This document shows, piece after piece, positions 49,634 to 59,627 of a stretch of 64,000 nucleotides of DNA. The notes beneath the pieces are model-generated. The model was given only the letters and a program-made list of their open reading frames with translations, was not told the origin of the DNA and did no database searches. The first letter of the stretch is position 1, and every line of letters begins with the position of its first letter. The DNA comes from CAKZSB01 sp964573105 (lineage in GTDB: Bacteria; Pseudomonadota; Gammaproteobacteria; Granulosicoccales; Granulosicoccaceae): contig CAZNIS010000001.1 in NCBI GenBank assembly GCA_964573105.1, positions 248,001 to 312,000 of the forward strand. Direction: 5' to 3'. The position numbers and the translations under genes were made by a program.

Positions 49634-49846
49634 TTAGCCGGTAGCGCTAGCCGGGTCGTCGTCCCAGTCGTCCAGGGCGCGCAACTGCTCTTCAAGCGCC
49701 TTTTGTGCCCAGTAGTCCTCAAGCTTCCTCCTGGCGTCTTTTGATGTCTGTATCGATTCTGCGGGCAACTCGTCGCCAGTGTCGTCGTGATCGTCCCAGT
49801 CCTGCTCGTCCGCGCTCAACTTCTGATTTACCTGCTGGCCTGACAT
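49634..49846 (-). CDS. PA3496-family small envelope-integrity protein
   Basis: A 70-residue highly charged protein. The N-terminal half is acidic (DEQDWDDHDDTGDE), and the second half has KDARRKLEDYWAQKALEEQLRAL, the conserved Lys/Arg helix that identifies the PA3496 family of putative envelope-integrity proteins. Function is unproven. It converges on the cold-shock gene with a 14-bp gap. Confidence 0.75.
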   Translation of the reverse strand: MSGQQVNQKLSADEQDWDDHDDTGDELPAESIQTSKDARRKLEDYWAQKALEEQLRALDDWDDDPASATG

Positions 49847-50299
49847 ATTCTTGATTCTCCCCAGACCACTGGCCTGATAGTTGGGTCAAGATTTCGGCGG
49901 TGGGTGCTTGAACTTGAGCCTTCGGTATCTGTTGTTGGCAGGCCCAAGCCCGATATGATCGGCGTTGTGGTCTGGCGCAAGCGATCGACTCGATGGTCGG
50001 CACGCTTATTTCAGCGTCGCAGGGCACGAGCGCGCCATACCGTCATTGCATTCTCATCCGCAAAAGAATTCCGATTTCCGACATTTATCGCTAGACCGTC
50101 ACACCTGTAATTCATTACCATTAGGCAATGAGAACAGAGCCACCCTGGCGTTTTCAGGAACGTGAACAAGTTCCGGCGCCGGTGGCAGACAGTTGGTAGA
50201 ACTGGCGTTGGCCGGTTTTGCGAAGTGCACGAGCGCGCAATTCTCCGGCATCACCCACCTGCCGGTGGCGGGTTTGCCAGAAGAACAGGTTGATCGGAC
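49847..50299. other. Intergenic region of 453 bp, no gene recognised
   Basis: Short frames on both strands lack ribosome sites and family resemblance. It must hold the divergent promoters of the PA3496-like gene and the trypsin-like protease gene. I see no terminator and no repeat of note. Confidence 0.5.
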
Positions 50300-50944
50300 A
50301 TGAAAAAGAGTTTTGCTGGGGTGATCGGACTTATTCTGTTGGGTAGTCAGAGTGTGCTGGCAGCCGAACAGTGCGGTTGGCCGAACAGCGTTGCACTGGA
50401 CTCTGTGGTGCGGGTTACCAGCGAGGACGGTAGTCACGCCAGCGGGGTTGTTGTGGCTGATGACAAGGTTCTCACAGCGGCGCATGCCATTGATGAAAAC
50501 TTCAAGTCCTACGTGCGTATCAACGATCACCTGCGCAGTGCCCGCATTGTGATGATCGACCGGTCAAAGGACCTGGCGATCCTGTCGGTGAGGACTGGTG
50601 ACATTCGTCCGATACCGCTGGGTATGGAAAATCTGAATGCCAGCGCGACTGTTTGGGCGGTCGGATTCCCGCGAGCCGAGTCTAAGACCACCTCCAGCGG
50701 CTCCTTTAAGGTTAAGGCGGAGAACGACGGAGCGCTGCATACCACCGCACCGATTGATTCCGGGCAATCGGGGGGCGGCCTGATCAGTTGCGAAAGAGGG
50801 CGTCACGTGCTGGCCGGTATGCTGCGCGGGTTTGCCGCCTATGTGAACGGCGATCACTACGTGAAAATCAAGAACCACTCGGTATCTGTTGCCTCAGCAG
50901 ACATACGCAACTTCCTCACAGGTTGGCAAAACCGCTCGAACTAG
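50300..50944 (+). CDS. Secreted trypsin-like serine protease (S1)
   Basis: A 214-residue periplasmic or secreted protease. Signal peptide residues 1-21 (cleaved after VLA or LAA). The chymotrypsin fold triad is His62 in LTAAHA, Asp91 in KDLAIL, and Ser157 in DSGQSGGGL. There is no PDZ domain, so it is not a DegP or DegS protein. Two Cys (25 and the one after ISC) may form a disulfide. The frame begins after a weak AG-rich stretch. Substrates are unknown. Confidence 0.85.
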   Translation: MKKSFAGVIGLILLGSQSVLAAEQCGWPNSVALDSVVRVTSEDGSHASGVVVADDKVLTAAHAIDENFKSYVRINDHLRSARIVMIDRSKDLAILSVRTGDIRPIPLGMENLNASATVWAVGFPRAESKTTSSGSFKVKAENDGALHTTAPIDSGQSGGGLISCERGRHVLAGMLRGFAAYVNGDHYVKIKNHSVSVASADIRNFLTGWQNRSN

Positions 50945-51123
50945 GGTTTTGGAAAGAGTCGCATGTGCCCCCATGCTCCAAGGCGTCCAGGTGGTAATGC
51001 GAGACGGCAAGCCGGCATGAACCCTCGCGACTATCTTTTTCACATAGATTAAGAAGTTTACTTGCGCCGCGGAGTCGGCTAGTAATATATTACAGATCGG
51101 ACAGAGAGTTACACAGGCACTGA

Positions 51124-51345
51124 ATGATGAGCAACGTGGTGGAAATTCGCCCAGGCTCGGCAGGTGACTCGGGCGGCCAGAGGGTGCGCCGAGACTACTT
51201 TGCCGTGGTAGATGAATTTGGTAAAGAGTGTCCGGTGCTGGCAGATTCTATCGAGCGCGCATTGTCAGCCGCTGAGGGGCTGGAGTGCCTTGGAGGGGCG
51301 CGTCAGGCGCACGCCAAGCGACACACGCTCAAGCTGGTCAACTAA
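51124..51345 (+). CDS. Small hypothetical protein (73 residues)
   Basis: A 73-residue frame starting ATG ATG AGC AAC, with balanced coding character: a basic/acidic mix, DYFAVVDEFGKECPVL and a helical ERALSAAEGLECLGGA, ending HTLKLVN. No family recognised, and no signal peptide or membrane segment. An AT-rich TAATATATTAC lies about 40 bases upstream and could be a -10 region. It converges on the VWA lipoprotein gene 46 bp away. Confidence 0.5.
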   Translation: MMSNVVEIRPGSAGDSGGQRVRRDYFAVVDEFGKECPVLADSIERALSAAEGLECLGGARQAHAKRHTLKLVN

Positions 51346-51391
51346 TAGAAAAAGAAGCCTACTGGTGCCGCCCGGCTTGGCAGGGTCATCG

Positions 51392-52732
51392 TCAGATAGC
51401 CGAGATTTGAACTGAAAACCAGGTTCGCGCGTTGCCAGCACCAGGATCGGTTGCTGAAATCGTACAATTCCCCGGCGCGACGCCAGTTATAGTTACAGTT
51501 GTGTCTGACAGGACGCTCATAGCGCATGCGCCATTGTCGCTTGTAATCTCCCAACGGTATACGGCATCAGGCGTTGGCCCCCAGCGCGTGCGAGCACGGT
51601 AGGTGCCCGACTGCAGTGTTTCAAGCCTGGATGGTCCGCTAACCACAACCTGGGCGCTCACGTTAGTAAATTCAGCTGAATTAAACGTATCTGCGATCGT
51701 CGCAGTGGGCGTGCTGTTGGCATTGTCTACCACTGACAATTCCAGCTCGTGATCACTGTTTGCAACGTCGCCCTCAGCCCGTCGCTTGGGAGAGGCGTAA
51801 TGCAGATAGTAAAAGCTGTTGGCAGTATCGACCACTTGAGCGCCAATCGTCTGAAATGCATCTCTTAGCTGGTCGAAATTCCGCAGCGTAAAGCTGCCAG
51901 AACGTCCCAGCGTCTGCAGTACGGCAGGTGAGACGTCATCTCCAACACCCAGTGTGTAAACCGATTTACCGACCGTCGCGGCCTGCGCATCAGCAAATGT
52001 GTGCTTGCCTGCGGTATCGCTGCCGTCTGTCACGACAATCAATGAGCCTTGCATGACTTGCGTCAAATCGAAGCTGTCCTCCCACTGAGCGGTACCCTCG
52101 ATGACGGCGCCGTACAAATCTGTTGGCGTGATCGCAATGGCTGGCTGGATAGCGTCCAGAGACGCTACCAGGCTTTGCGCGTTGCTGGAAAAGCCATTAA
52201 TTTGCGTGATGGTATCGTCGAACGTGTACAGCGCGATTTCCTGCTGTGGAATCAGCGTAGAACGGCCAGTCTCGTCAATCAGCAATGCTCTGACGGCATC
52301 GGTTATCTTCAGCAGGTCTGAAGGCAGGATACTGCTGCTGATGTCGATCATGATGACGGTTCGCAGCGAAAAGGGTAACTCGTTGTGCGGCACAATCGAC
52401 AGTGAAGTCTCTGTGCTGGAGACGGCTAGATCGTCCTCGGTTACCAGAAAATCGTTGGTTTGCAGTCCAGGCAGCGCATTGTCGTATTGGTCGGTTGCGC
52501 GAAACAAAATGCTGATGATCGCCGGCAGTTCTGCGGCAAAGTTGAGCTTCTCCAGTTGCACATATCGGCTCGGACCCGGGCTGTTGATAGGAGATCCAAG
52601 CGTGGGAGGCTGAGGCTCGTCGTCGAGCAATAGTCCGGTGCCAGTCGTGTTGCGATTGCGATCGATGCCCTCGCTGCTGCAGGCACCGAAGAGCATGAGA
52701 AACACCAGACCCAAGGTAGCTTTTATTTTCAT
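51392..52732 (-). CDS. VWA-domain lipoprotein
   Basis: A 446-residue predicted lipoprotein: lipobox FGAC, Cys18, start ATG 52732 (earlier frame adds 13 residues that break the signal). The von Willebrand A domain has the MIDAS DISSS (near residue 120) and LIVVTDGSDTAG. The N-terminal part is Pro/Asn-rich; the C-terminal part has a two-Cys domain (GACAMSVL, PGNCTISATD). Such surface VWA lipoproteins bind partners through Mg2+. It lies 232 bp downstream of gspF with no gene between, and may be its transcript's last gene or independent. Confidence 0.75.
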   Translation of the reverse strand: MKIKATLGLVFLMLFGACSSEGIDRNRNTTGTGLLLDDEPQPPTLGSPINSPGPSRYVQLEKLNFAAELPAIISILFRATDQYDNALPGLQTNDFLVTEDDLAVSSTETSLSIVPHNELPFSLRTVIMIDISSSILPSDLLKITDAVRALLIDETGRSTLIPQQEIALYTFDDTITQINGFSSNAQSLVASLDAIQPAIAITPTDLYGAVIEGTAQWEDSFDLTQVMQGSLIVVTDGSDTAGKHTFADAQAATVGKSVYTLGVGDDVSPAVLQTLGRSGSFTLRNFDQLRDAFQTIGAQVVDTANSFYYLHYASPKRRAEGDVANSDHELELSVVDNANSTPTATIADTFNSAEFTNVSAQVVVSGPSRLETLQSGTYRARTRWGPTPDAVYRWEITSDNGACAMSVLSDTTVTITGVAPGNCTISATDPGAGNARTWFSVQISAI

Positions 52733-52964
52733 TATATTGCGGATCCGACAGATAATCGAACCAGTGGCCACCTGTCCAGGCGATGCCGGGACTGCGGTCG
52801 AAACCGTTAACCACTAAAGAATTCTAATTATATATCAGGGGATTCAGCCAGTAAGCTCGAAAGAAAATTAACTATTGGACAGTAGTAGCAGTTTTCTTTC
52901 CAATTGCGCAGTTAAGACCGACACTATCGGGTCGCAGCACCCGCTGAGGTGTCAGCCTCTGGCT

Positions 52965-54179
52965 TCAGGTAACGAGTTCATTTAGCTCGAAAATGGGCAG
53001 CAGGATAGCCAGCACAATTGTCATAACTACGCCCGCCATCAGCAAAATGATTACAGGCTCCAGCAGGGCCAGGAATACCGCGAGGATAGAATTCAGCTCG
53101 CGTTCCTGGTGCGTTGCAGCTTTCTCCAGCATTTTCTCAAGCCTGCCGGATGCCTCGCCGCTGGCAATCAAATGCAGCATCATGGGCGGGAAGAAGCGAG
53201 TGCGTTCGAGCGATGCACTCAGACCACCACCTTCGCGTACGTTGGTTGCTGCCGATTTGACTGCTTGTCTCATCGGGCGATTGGTTAACACCTGCGAGGC
53301 GATGCCCAGTGCGTCCAGCACAGGTACGCCACTGGCCGCGAGAATGCTCAACGTACGGGCGAACTGCGCCGCGTTGGAACCACGGATGATTTTTGATAGC
53401 AGTGGAATTTTCAGCATAAACGCGTGAACTCGCGTCTTTAGTGATTCGCGCTGCAGCAGTCTTCGCCACAATATGAACAGGGCGATTAGACCCATCAAAA
53501 CAATCAGGCCCCATTGTTTGATGAAGTCGCTAAGAGAGATCATGATACGAGTCAGCAAAGGCAGCTCCTGACCCATGCTATCGAATACATTGACCACCTG
53601 CGGTACGACATAGGCCAGCAAGAAAGACACGATGCCAAAGGCGATACAGACGAGGCCAATCGGGTAATAGAGTGCTTTGCTGATGATTTGTTTGGTGGAT
53701 TGTTTGTCCTCTGTATAGTCGGCCAAACGTTCGAGCACCGATTCCAGATGTCCCGATTGTTCTCCAGCCGCGACGGTAGCCTGGAAGATTTCGGGAAATA
53801 CTTTCGGGTATTCGCCCAGCGCTGTGGCTAGCGGCTTGCCCTCCAGTACCCGGCTTCTGACGGACAGGATCAGTGATTTTATTTTCTGCTTTTCTGCCTG
53901 TTTGGCCACCGCACTTAACGCTTCTTCAATCGGTGTGCCGGATGAAGCCAGTGTTGCTATCTGTCGAATGATAAGAGCGAGTTCGTTGGAGCTGATGCCG
54001 CCGCGAAACGATTGAGTGGCCGATGATGAGCTGCTTTTAGAGGTGCTCTCATTGACCTCAATGGGTGTGAGTTTTTGGTCACGCAGCTGCTGGCGAACCT
54101 GGCGCGCACTGTCGCCCTCCAGAACCCCTTTTTTCTCGCTGCCACCACTGTCTAGCGCAACATAGTCAAAGGCGGGCAT
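52965..54179 (-). CDS. gspF: Type II secretion inner-membrane protein F
   Basis: A 404-residue protein of the GspF/PilC fold: two repeated helical domains, each followed by membrane helices. FRGGISSNELALIIRQIATLASSGTPIEEAL and its second copy SNAAQFARTLSILAASGVPVLDAL are the paired T2SSF domains. Three hydrophobic segments lie near 170-195, 220-240 and at the C-terminus. It links the ATPase GspE to the pseudopilus assembly platform. Length (400-407) is standard. Confidence 0.94.
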   Translation of the reverse strand: MPAFDYVALDSGGSEKKGVLEGDSARQVRQQLRDQKLTPIEVNESTSKSSSSSATQSFRGGISSNELALIIRQIATLASSGTPIEEALSAVAKQAEKQKIKSLILSVRSRVLEGKPLATALGEYPKVFPEIFQATVAAGEQSGHLESVLERLADYTEDKQSTKQIISKALYYPIGLVCIAFGIVSFLLAYVVPQVVNVFDSMGQELPLLTRIMISLSDFIKQWGLIVLMGLIALFILWRRLLQRESLKTRVHAFMLKIPLLSKIIRGSNAAQFARTLSILAASGVPVLDALGIASQVLTNRPMRQAVKSAATNVREGGGLSASLERTRFFPPMMLHLIASGEASGRLEKMLEKAATHQERELNSILAVFLALLEPVIILLMAGVVMTIVLAILLPIFELNELVT

Positions 54180-54335
54180 CGGTTAAGGCTCTGTCGATGT
54201 GAGTGGTAAGAAGCGTAGACAAGGAATTCAGCGCCGGATCAAACTGTGCACGGGCGTTATCGCTGCCAATCGCATCAGGCGCGAGCACTGAGGGTGCTTG
54301 CGTGTTGTGTTCAGCTTGTAGGAAGGCTACGGACA

Positions 54336-55877
54336 TCAAACTTCACGAGTGACCCGGAGTACTTCTTCCAGTGACGTGGCGCCTTGTAGCACAAGTCGAA
54401 AACCATCATCGGTAATGCCGGGAGATATTTGTCGGGCGTAGTTTTCCATTTCGTGTTCGGCCGCGCCGTCGTGAATCATGTTGCGGATGGTCTCATCGAC
54501 CAGCACGACCTCGTACACGCCCGTTCTGCCGACGTAACCACTGTGATTGCAACGAGCACAGCCATGCGCAGAGTAGATAACGGCGCTTTCGTTATCGGAC
54601 AAGCCGAGCGTCTGACGTTCGGCAGTGCCGGGGTTATGTTCTGTTTTGCAATCAGGACAAAGCAGACGGACGAGTCGCTGGGCCACGAGGCCAACCAGAC
54701 TGGAAGACAACAAAAATGGTTCTACACCCATGTCGCGCAATCGAGTCACAGAGCCAATCGCCGTGTTGGTGTGCAAGGTGGAAAGCACAAGGTGACCAGT
54801 CAGACTTGCCTGGACGGCGATTTCTGCTGTTTCAACGTCACGTATTTCGCCCACCATCACGATGTCCGGATCCTGCCGCAGTATGGCGCGCAGACCGCGT
54901 GCGAAAGTGAGCTCTACTTTAGTATTAACCTGTGTTTGCCCAATGCCGTCCAGATAATATTCGATCGGATCTTCAACGGTCAGAATGGTGTTGCGTGCAT
55001 TGTTGAGTTTGGTTAGCGCGGCATAGAGGCTGGTTGTTTTACCGGAGCCTGTCGGGCCGGTTACCAGAATAATGCCGTGGGGTAACTTCAGCACGCTCTC
55101 AAGGCTCAGACGCGTTTCGTCGGCCATACCGAGATGTTCCAGGTTCAGTCTGCCCGCCTGCTTGTCCAGCAATCGCATGACCACACGTTCGCCGTGCCCC
55201 GAGGGTAATGTCGACACCCGCACATCGACTGGTCGTCCCGCCAGCCGCAACGATATCCTGCCGTCCTGCGGCAATCGTTTTTCAGCGATGTCGAGCTTCG
55301 CCATCACTTTGATTCTCGAGATGACCTGCATCGCGATATGGTGTGGGGGCTCCATCAGATTGTTCATCACACCATCGACGCGATAGCGGACGGACAGTCG
55401 TTTTTCAAACGGTTCAATGTGTACGTCTGATGCGCCCTTGCGAATGGCTTCGGTCAACATAGCGTTGATCAGTCGGATGACGGGGGCGTCATCCTGAGAT
55501 TCCATCAGGTCTTCGGGCTCCAGCGACTCAGCCATGCGATCGAGATCGAGCTCATCGCCGAAATCATCCATGATGTTGATGGAGTCGCCGGTCTCACCCT
55601 CGTAGGTGCGAGTCAGCAGCAGATCGAAGTCGTCTTCACTCACCTGCCTCAATGACACTTGCCGGGCAGCGGCACGGCGGGCTTCCAGCAACGCGGTGTT
55701 GGTCGCCCCTTGTTTGTACACCAGCGCGGGCCCGTCTTCGTTCGATTCGTCGATCAATACGCCGTTGCGCTTGGCATAGCTGTACGGCAGCCTGATCTTT
55801 GCCGGTGGGGCAATCTGGTCCTGTTCGTCCGTCGGGTCTGTGAGCTGTGTGGCCATTGTCGATTGTGTATTGCTCAA
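54336..55877 (-). CDS. gspE: Type II secretion assembly ATPase E
   Basis: A 513-residue ATPase. Walker A GPTGSGKTT has Lys280. The Asp box is TVEDPIEYYLDGI, Walker B is PDIVMVGEIRDVETA, and the His box is LVLSTLHTN. A tetracysteine zinc motif is CPDC...CARC in the C-terminal part, as in GspE. The N-terminal domain (residues 1-140, with YSYAKRNGVLI) binds GspL in other systems. GspL is not encoded in this window. A 156-bp spacer separates it from gspF. Confidence 0.95.
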   Translation of the reverse strand: MSNTQSTMATQLTDPTDEQDQIAPPAKIRLPYSYAKRNGVLIDESNEDGPALVYKQGATNTALLEARRAAARQVSLRQVSEDDFDLLLTRTYEGETGDSINIMDDFGDELDLDRMAESLEPEDLMESQDDAPVIRLINAMLTEAIRKGASDVHIEPFEKRLSVRYRVDGVMNNLMEPPHHIAMQVISRIKVMAKLDIAEKRLPQDGRISLRLAGRPVDVRVSTLPSGHGERVVMRLLDKQAGRLNLEHLGMADETRLSLESVLKLPHGIILVTGPTGSGKTTSLYAALTKLNNARNTILTVEDPIEYYLDGIGQTQVNTKVELTFARGLRAILRQDPDIVMVGEIRDVETAEIAVQASLTGHLVLSTLHTNTAIGSVTRLRDMGVEPFLLSSSLVGLVAQRLVRLLCPDCKTEHNPGTAERQTLGLSDNESAVIYSAHGCARCNHSGYVGRTGVYEVVLVDETIRNMIHDGAAEHEMENYARQISPGITDDGFRLVLQGATSLEEVLRVTREV

Positions 55878-56019
55878 ACGTAGATTACCGGTGTTAATGA
55901 CGAATCGAAGCGGGCCACCGTGCCATCCTGTCGGGGTGGTCGGGTCTGCTCTGCGAGTGTTGCTTCACCTGTGGTAGATGGATGTGAAAAGTGCATGCCA
56001 GAACAACATGCGGTCCCGC

Positions 56020-58308
56020 TCAGTTTGTTGTCGTTTCCAGTGCCGGTTGCTCACTAAACGTCACAATCGAGTTTGATTGGGTGTCCTGATCGGGTGTCGC
56101 TGGCGCCTGCGTGGTGGTATCGGCCGCCGGTGGCACTGGCGCCAGCTCGTCAGGCTTGAGTACAGGCAATGGCTTGGTAGTCGCCACGGTTGCGGCGCGT
56201 CTCGATTGCCCCTGTGCAACGGGCTCACCGTCCAGAAACAGTTTCAGATCGGGTAGCGATGGTCGTTCACGCACGGCCGGATTGTCTTTTTCCTGACGGT
56301 AGATAGTCTGTTTAGAGCGTAGTTGTTTGTACTTTGAGTTGCTGTAAGTCGATGCGGTCTCGCTGTCTCGCATGATTACCGGGTGCAGGAAAATCATCAG
56401 GTTTTGTTTGCGCTTTTGAGTGCTTCGGTAACGGAACAGCCGTCCGATGACAGGGATGTCTCCAAGAAAAGGAACCTTCTCCTCGACATCAGTGATCTGA
56501 TCATCGATCAAGCCGCCAAGTACCAGAGTTTGGCCGTCTTCTACCAGTACTGTTGTCTTGATGGAGCGCACGCTGGTAGTGATATCAGCCGCACCGGTGA
56601 CTGCTGTGGTATTGACCCCCGAGACTTCCTGTTCGAGCTCCATTTTTATGCTGTTGCCTTCGTTGATCTGAGGTTTGACCTTAAGTGTCAAACCGATATC
56701 TCGGCGCTCGATAGTCTGAAAGGGATTGTCATTGTTGTTTGACAGTTGCTGTCCGGTGACAAAGGGCACATTAGAGCCGACGATAATCTCCGCCTCTTCG
56801 TTGTCGAGGGTGACGAGACTTGGCGTCGACAGAATGTTGTTGTCGGCATCAGAGGCGATCGCACGCACCAGAAAGCCAAAGTCGATCTCCCCTGAACCGA
56901 AACGGCCCAGGGCGAGAGAGATTCCGGAACCGAGCGAAGAGGGTACCTGGCCGCCTTGAGCGGCGGCAGCCAATCCGGCGGCAGCGTCAGTGCCGCCACC
57001 GAGGTTGGTGTAACCCAGCGGGGCTTCCTTGTCACTGCCATCAATCAGGAAATTGATGCCGAATTCGCGCGTATTGTCTTCAGTGATCTCGGCAATCACC
57101 GCTTCAACCAGTACCTGAGCACGGCGAATATCGAGCTGACGAATGACCGCCAGGATGTTCTGCATCTCGTCCAGCGGCGCGGTGATGATCAGCGAGTTGG
57201 TGTGGGCGTCGGCCTGAATATCTACATTGGATTGACCACTGTCGGCGGCACTGCGCTGTCGAACTTCGTTGGCACGCTGGGTAGCTGCAGCACGTTGTGC
57301 GGCCTGAGCAGCGGCATTGTTCGCACCGGTGGGCTGCTGCGGCTGCGCCGGTGTGGGTGTGCCGCCTGTGCTGACGCTGGTTGTACCGACTTTTGCCTGA
57401 CCCTGTGAAACCCCCTGAAGTATTCCGACAAGGTCTTCCGCATTGGCGTATTTCAGATAGACCACCCGCGTGTTCCCGCCGGAGACAATCGGCGTGTCGA
57501 GATGAGCAATCAAACCGCGAATACGCACTCTGACGGCTCGGTCACCACTGATCAACACACTATTGGTGCGCTCGTCAGCGACCAGTTGCATACTGCCAGG
57601 GACCTGCTGTCCGCCCACGTTGCCACGCTGCAGCGTGGCCAGCGTTCGCACAATCTCGGCCGCAGATGCGTGTTCCAGACGCACAATTTCTATTTCTTCG
57701 TTGTCGGGCCGGTCAATCTTTTTAATGATGTTCATCAACCGCTCAATATTCGCGGCACGGTCAGTGATGATCAACGAGTTGGTTGCTGCGTAGGCCGCCA
57801 GATGCCCTTGCTGGGGGACGAGTGGCCGCAGGATAGGAACCAGTTGCGCCGCCGGCACGTTAACCACAGGAACCACCTGCGTCACCAACTGGTCATTAGT
57901 GCCCACGCTGTCACCCAAGAGCGGAACCGGGCCCTGTTTGGCTGTCACATCGGGTACGATCTTGATCAGGTCACCTGCGGGCACAGCCGAGTAACCGTGT
58001 ACTTGCAGCACAGATAAAAACACATTGTAGAGGCCATCGGCGTCGACCGGATCGGTAGAGATGACCGTCACCTTTGCTTTGACGCGCGGATCGACGACGA
58101 AATTGCGCCCAGTCTGTTTGGAGACGGTTGCAATCAGTGAGTGGATGTCAGTGTTTTTAAGGTTGAGGGTAAAGTCACCGCCGCTTTCATTGCCGGGGGC
58201 ATTGACCTCGCTCGGCGTTTGGCCAAAAACGATGTTGCAGAAAAGAAACATCAACAAGGCAACGCCTGCTGGCAACCGTGATCCTGTTGTATTTGATTTA
58301 ATAATCAA
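56020..58308 (-). CDS. gspD: Type II secretion outer-membrane secretin D
   Basis: A 762-residue secretin. Signal peptide (1-29), an N0 domain, three N-domains of KH fold (landmarks NVFLSVLQVHGYSAV, NSLIITDRAANIERLM, NSVLISGD), and the C-terminal secretin domain (VLVEAVIAEITEDNTREFG, with VPFVTG and VLGGLIDDQ near the gate). An Ala/Gln/Pro-rich linker (about 325-350) is inserted between N2 and N3. The C-terminal 60 residues form a Pro/Thr-rich tail (S domain region) that may bind a pilotin. It forms the 12-15-subunit outer-membrane channel. Confidence 0.95.
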   Translation of the reverse strand: MIIKSNTTGSRLPAGVALLMFLFCNIVFGQTPSEVNAPGNESGGDFTLNLKNTDIHSLIATVSKQTGRNFVVDPRVKAKVTVISTDPVDADGLYNVFLSVLQVHGYSAVPAGDLIKIVPDVTAKQGPVPLLGDSVGTNDQLVTQVVPVVNVPAAQLVPILRPLVPQQGHLAAYAATNSLIITDRAANIERLMNIIKKIDRPDNEEIEIVRLEHASAAEIVRTLATLQRGNVGGQQVPGSMQLVADERTNSVLISGDRAVRVRIRGLIAHLDTPIVSGGNTRVVYLKYANAEDLVGILQGVSQGQAKVGTTSVSTGGTPTPAQPQQPTGANNAAAQAAQRAAATQRANEVRQRSAADSGQSNVDIQADAHTNSLIITAPLDEMQNILAVIRQLDIRRAQVLVEAVIAEITEDNTREFGINFLIDGSDKEAPLGYTNLGGGTDAAAGLAAAAQGGQVPSSLGSGISLALGRFGSGEIDFGFLVRAIASDADNNILSTPSLVTLDNEEAEIIVGSNVPFVTGQQLSNNNDNPFQTIERRDIGLTLKVKPQINEGNSIKMELEQEVSGVNTTAVTGAADITTSVRSIKTTVLVEDGQTLVLGGLIDDQITDVEEKVPFLGDIPVIGRLFRYRSTQKRKQNLMIFLHPVIMRDSETASTYSNSKYKQLRSKQTIYRQEKDNPAVRERPSLPDLKLFLDGEPVAQGQSRRAATVATTKPLPVLKPDELAPVPPAADTTTQAPATPDQDTQSNSIVTFSEQPALETTTN

Positions 58309-58408
58309 AGGTTTACCTTGTTTACATGCGCATATTCAAGGGCAATACGACCCGCAAATGCTGATAATAAAGCATTTTTGTGACGGGGTTGTAAAGAAAT
58401 TATTGCAG

Positions 58409-59284
58409 CTACTCTAGCGGGATGACGATCGGTACTTCAACGCCATCGCGCAGAATGGTCAGGTCAATGCTGCTGGCTTTGACGAGTTTTCGAAGCGCTC
58501 GGATTCCGTTTTTCTGGTTCGCCAATGCAATGCCATTGACGCGGGTAACGACATCTCCCGGCAAAACCCCGTTCGCCTCAAGGATGGCGGCACTCTGTTT
58601 TGGCGTCAGCCGGTACCCAAGAATGCGCCCGTTCTCACGATAGGGCACTGCGCTGACCAGCTTGTTTAGCATCGCCGGGTTCTTCACCAGCGTATCGCGA
58701 ATCGCCTTGGGTGAGTCGGGCAGTTCGATGGGCGCTGAGTTACCCTGGTTTGTGTTTCGAGAAGCGACCGTGTTCGCGCCCGGAAGGTTTTCCAGGCCTA
58801 CATTGCGACCAGTTGAGGCGACCTTCTCTGGCAGCTTCAGAATCTCTTCCCGACCGCCATTGTCAATGACCACTTCGCTGGTGCGAACTTCCTGCAATAC
58901 GGCACGACCGATGACGGATTCGCCCACCCGGAAAACCTCTTCTGGTTTGCCATTGGCGCTAATGATGGCTAGCGCCTGGTCAGCCGGGTTTGCCGCGAAG
59001 ACACCGACCAGGGCCAAATTGAGTTTGGTTTCCGGTGCTACGACCTTTCGTTCGACCTTTGGAGGTGGTTTGACACCTGCCTTGCCAAAGATGTGTTTGC
59101 CAGCGGCAGACGATGACAAATCACTGATGGATGGGCCAGCGCTGGCGGTGACAACGATAGCCTCCGGGGACGAAACGCTGTGATTGCCTGCCTCCGGCAC
59201 AAAGCGCAAGGCGATGGTTGCGGCGACGTAACCAATGAGGATGATGAGAATGCGGCTCACCCACGGGGCCAGCCTAGTCATCAC
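58409..59284 (-). CDS. gspC: Type II secretion protein C with PDZ domain
   Basis: A 291-residue protein starting GTG ATG at 59284/59281. One membrane helix (10-26), an HR domain with LNLALVGVFAANPADQALAII and VGESVIGRAVLQEV, and a C-terminal PDZ domain (GYRLTPKQSAAILEANGVLPGDVVTRVNGIAL). It is 100 bp before gspD, in the canonical C-D-E-F order. It links inner- and outer-membrane parts of the secretion apparatus. Confidence 0.92.
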   Translation of the reverse strand: MMTRLAPWVSRILIILIGYVAATIALRFVPEAGNHSVSSPEAIVVTASAGPSISDLSSSAAGKHIFGKAGVKPPPKVERKVVAPETKLNLALVGVFAANPADQALAIISANGKPEEVFRVGESVIGRAVLQEVRTSEVVIDNGGREEILKLPEKVASTGRNVGLENLPGANTVASRNTNQGNSAPIELPDSPKAIRDTLVKNPAMLNKLVSAVPYRENGRILGYRLTPKQSAAILEANGVLPGDVVTRVNGIALANQKNGIRALRKLVKASSIDLTILRDGVEVPIVIPLE

Positions 59285-59627
59285 GTCGTCTCGTTAGCAG
59301 AAGATTGCACATAGGGAATTCTGTTTCGGGTGTTACATTTCCGACGCACATAGTATTGCGTTAGGGTTTCTGAATTCAACTTTGCCAGCCTGCAACTTGT
59401 ATAGCCGTCTTCGCTCTGGCTTCAGTCTGGGACGCTGACTCTTTCAGACAAGAGTATCGGTTGTATGCTAGCGGTTGTGTACCGCCCGGAGGGTGTTTTT
59501 ACCGAAAGCTTACGGTGCGTGCGCAATTGCGGGAGATGAGGGGAGACTTCTTGACGAGATCAAGACTGACTTTAGCGGCCAGTCGGATTGATCGGCCAAC
59601 GTGGCCGATCAATCTGAAATGGTGTAG
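59285..59627. other. Intergenic region of 343 bp between gspC and the HU-like gene
   Basis: No gene recognised. It contains the gspC promoter on the minus strand and a 12-bp perfect hairpin near the HU-like stop. The sequence between 59285 and 59580 has no strong repeats. Confidence 0.5.
59586..59614. terminator. Perfect 12-bp hairpin downstream of the HU-like gene
   Basis: GATTGATCGGCC (59586-59597), 5-base loop AACGT, GGCCGATCAATC (59603-59614), 13 bp beyond the stop codon of the minus-strand gene. No T run follows on either strand, so it may be a Rho-dependent end or a stabilising 3' stem rather than a classical terminator. Confidence 0.55.

Noticed and set aside
50099..50530. 143-residue minus-strand frame opposite the protease start
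   Set aside because: Antisense to the signal peptide and His62 region of a convincing protease.
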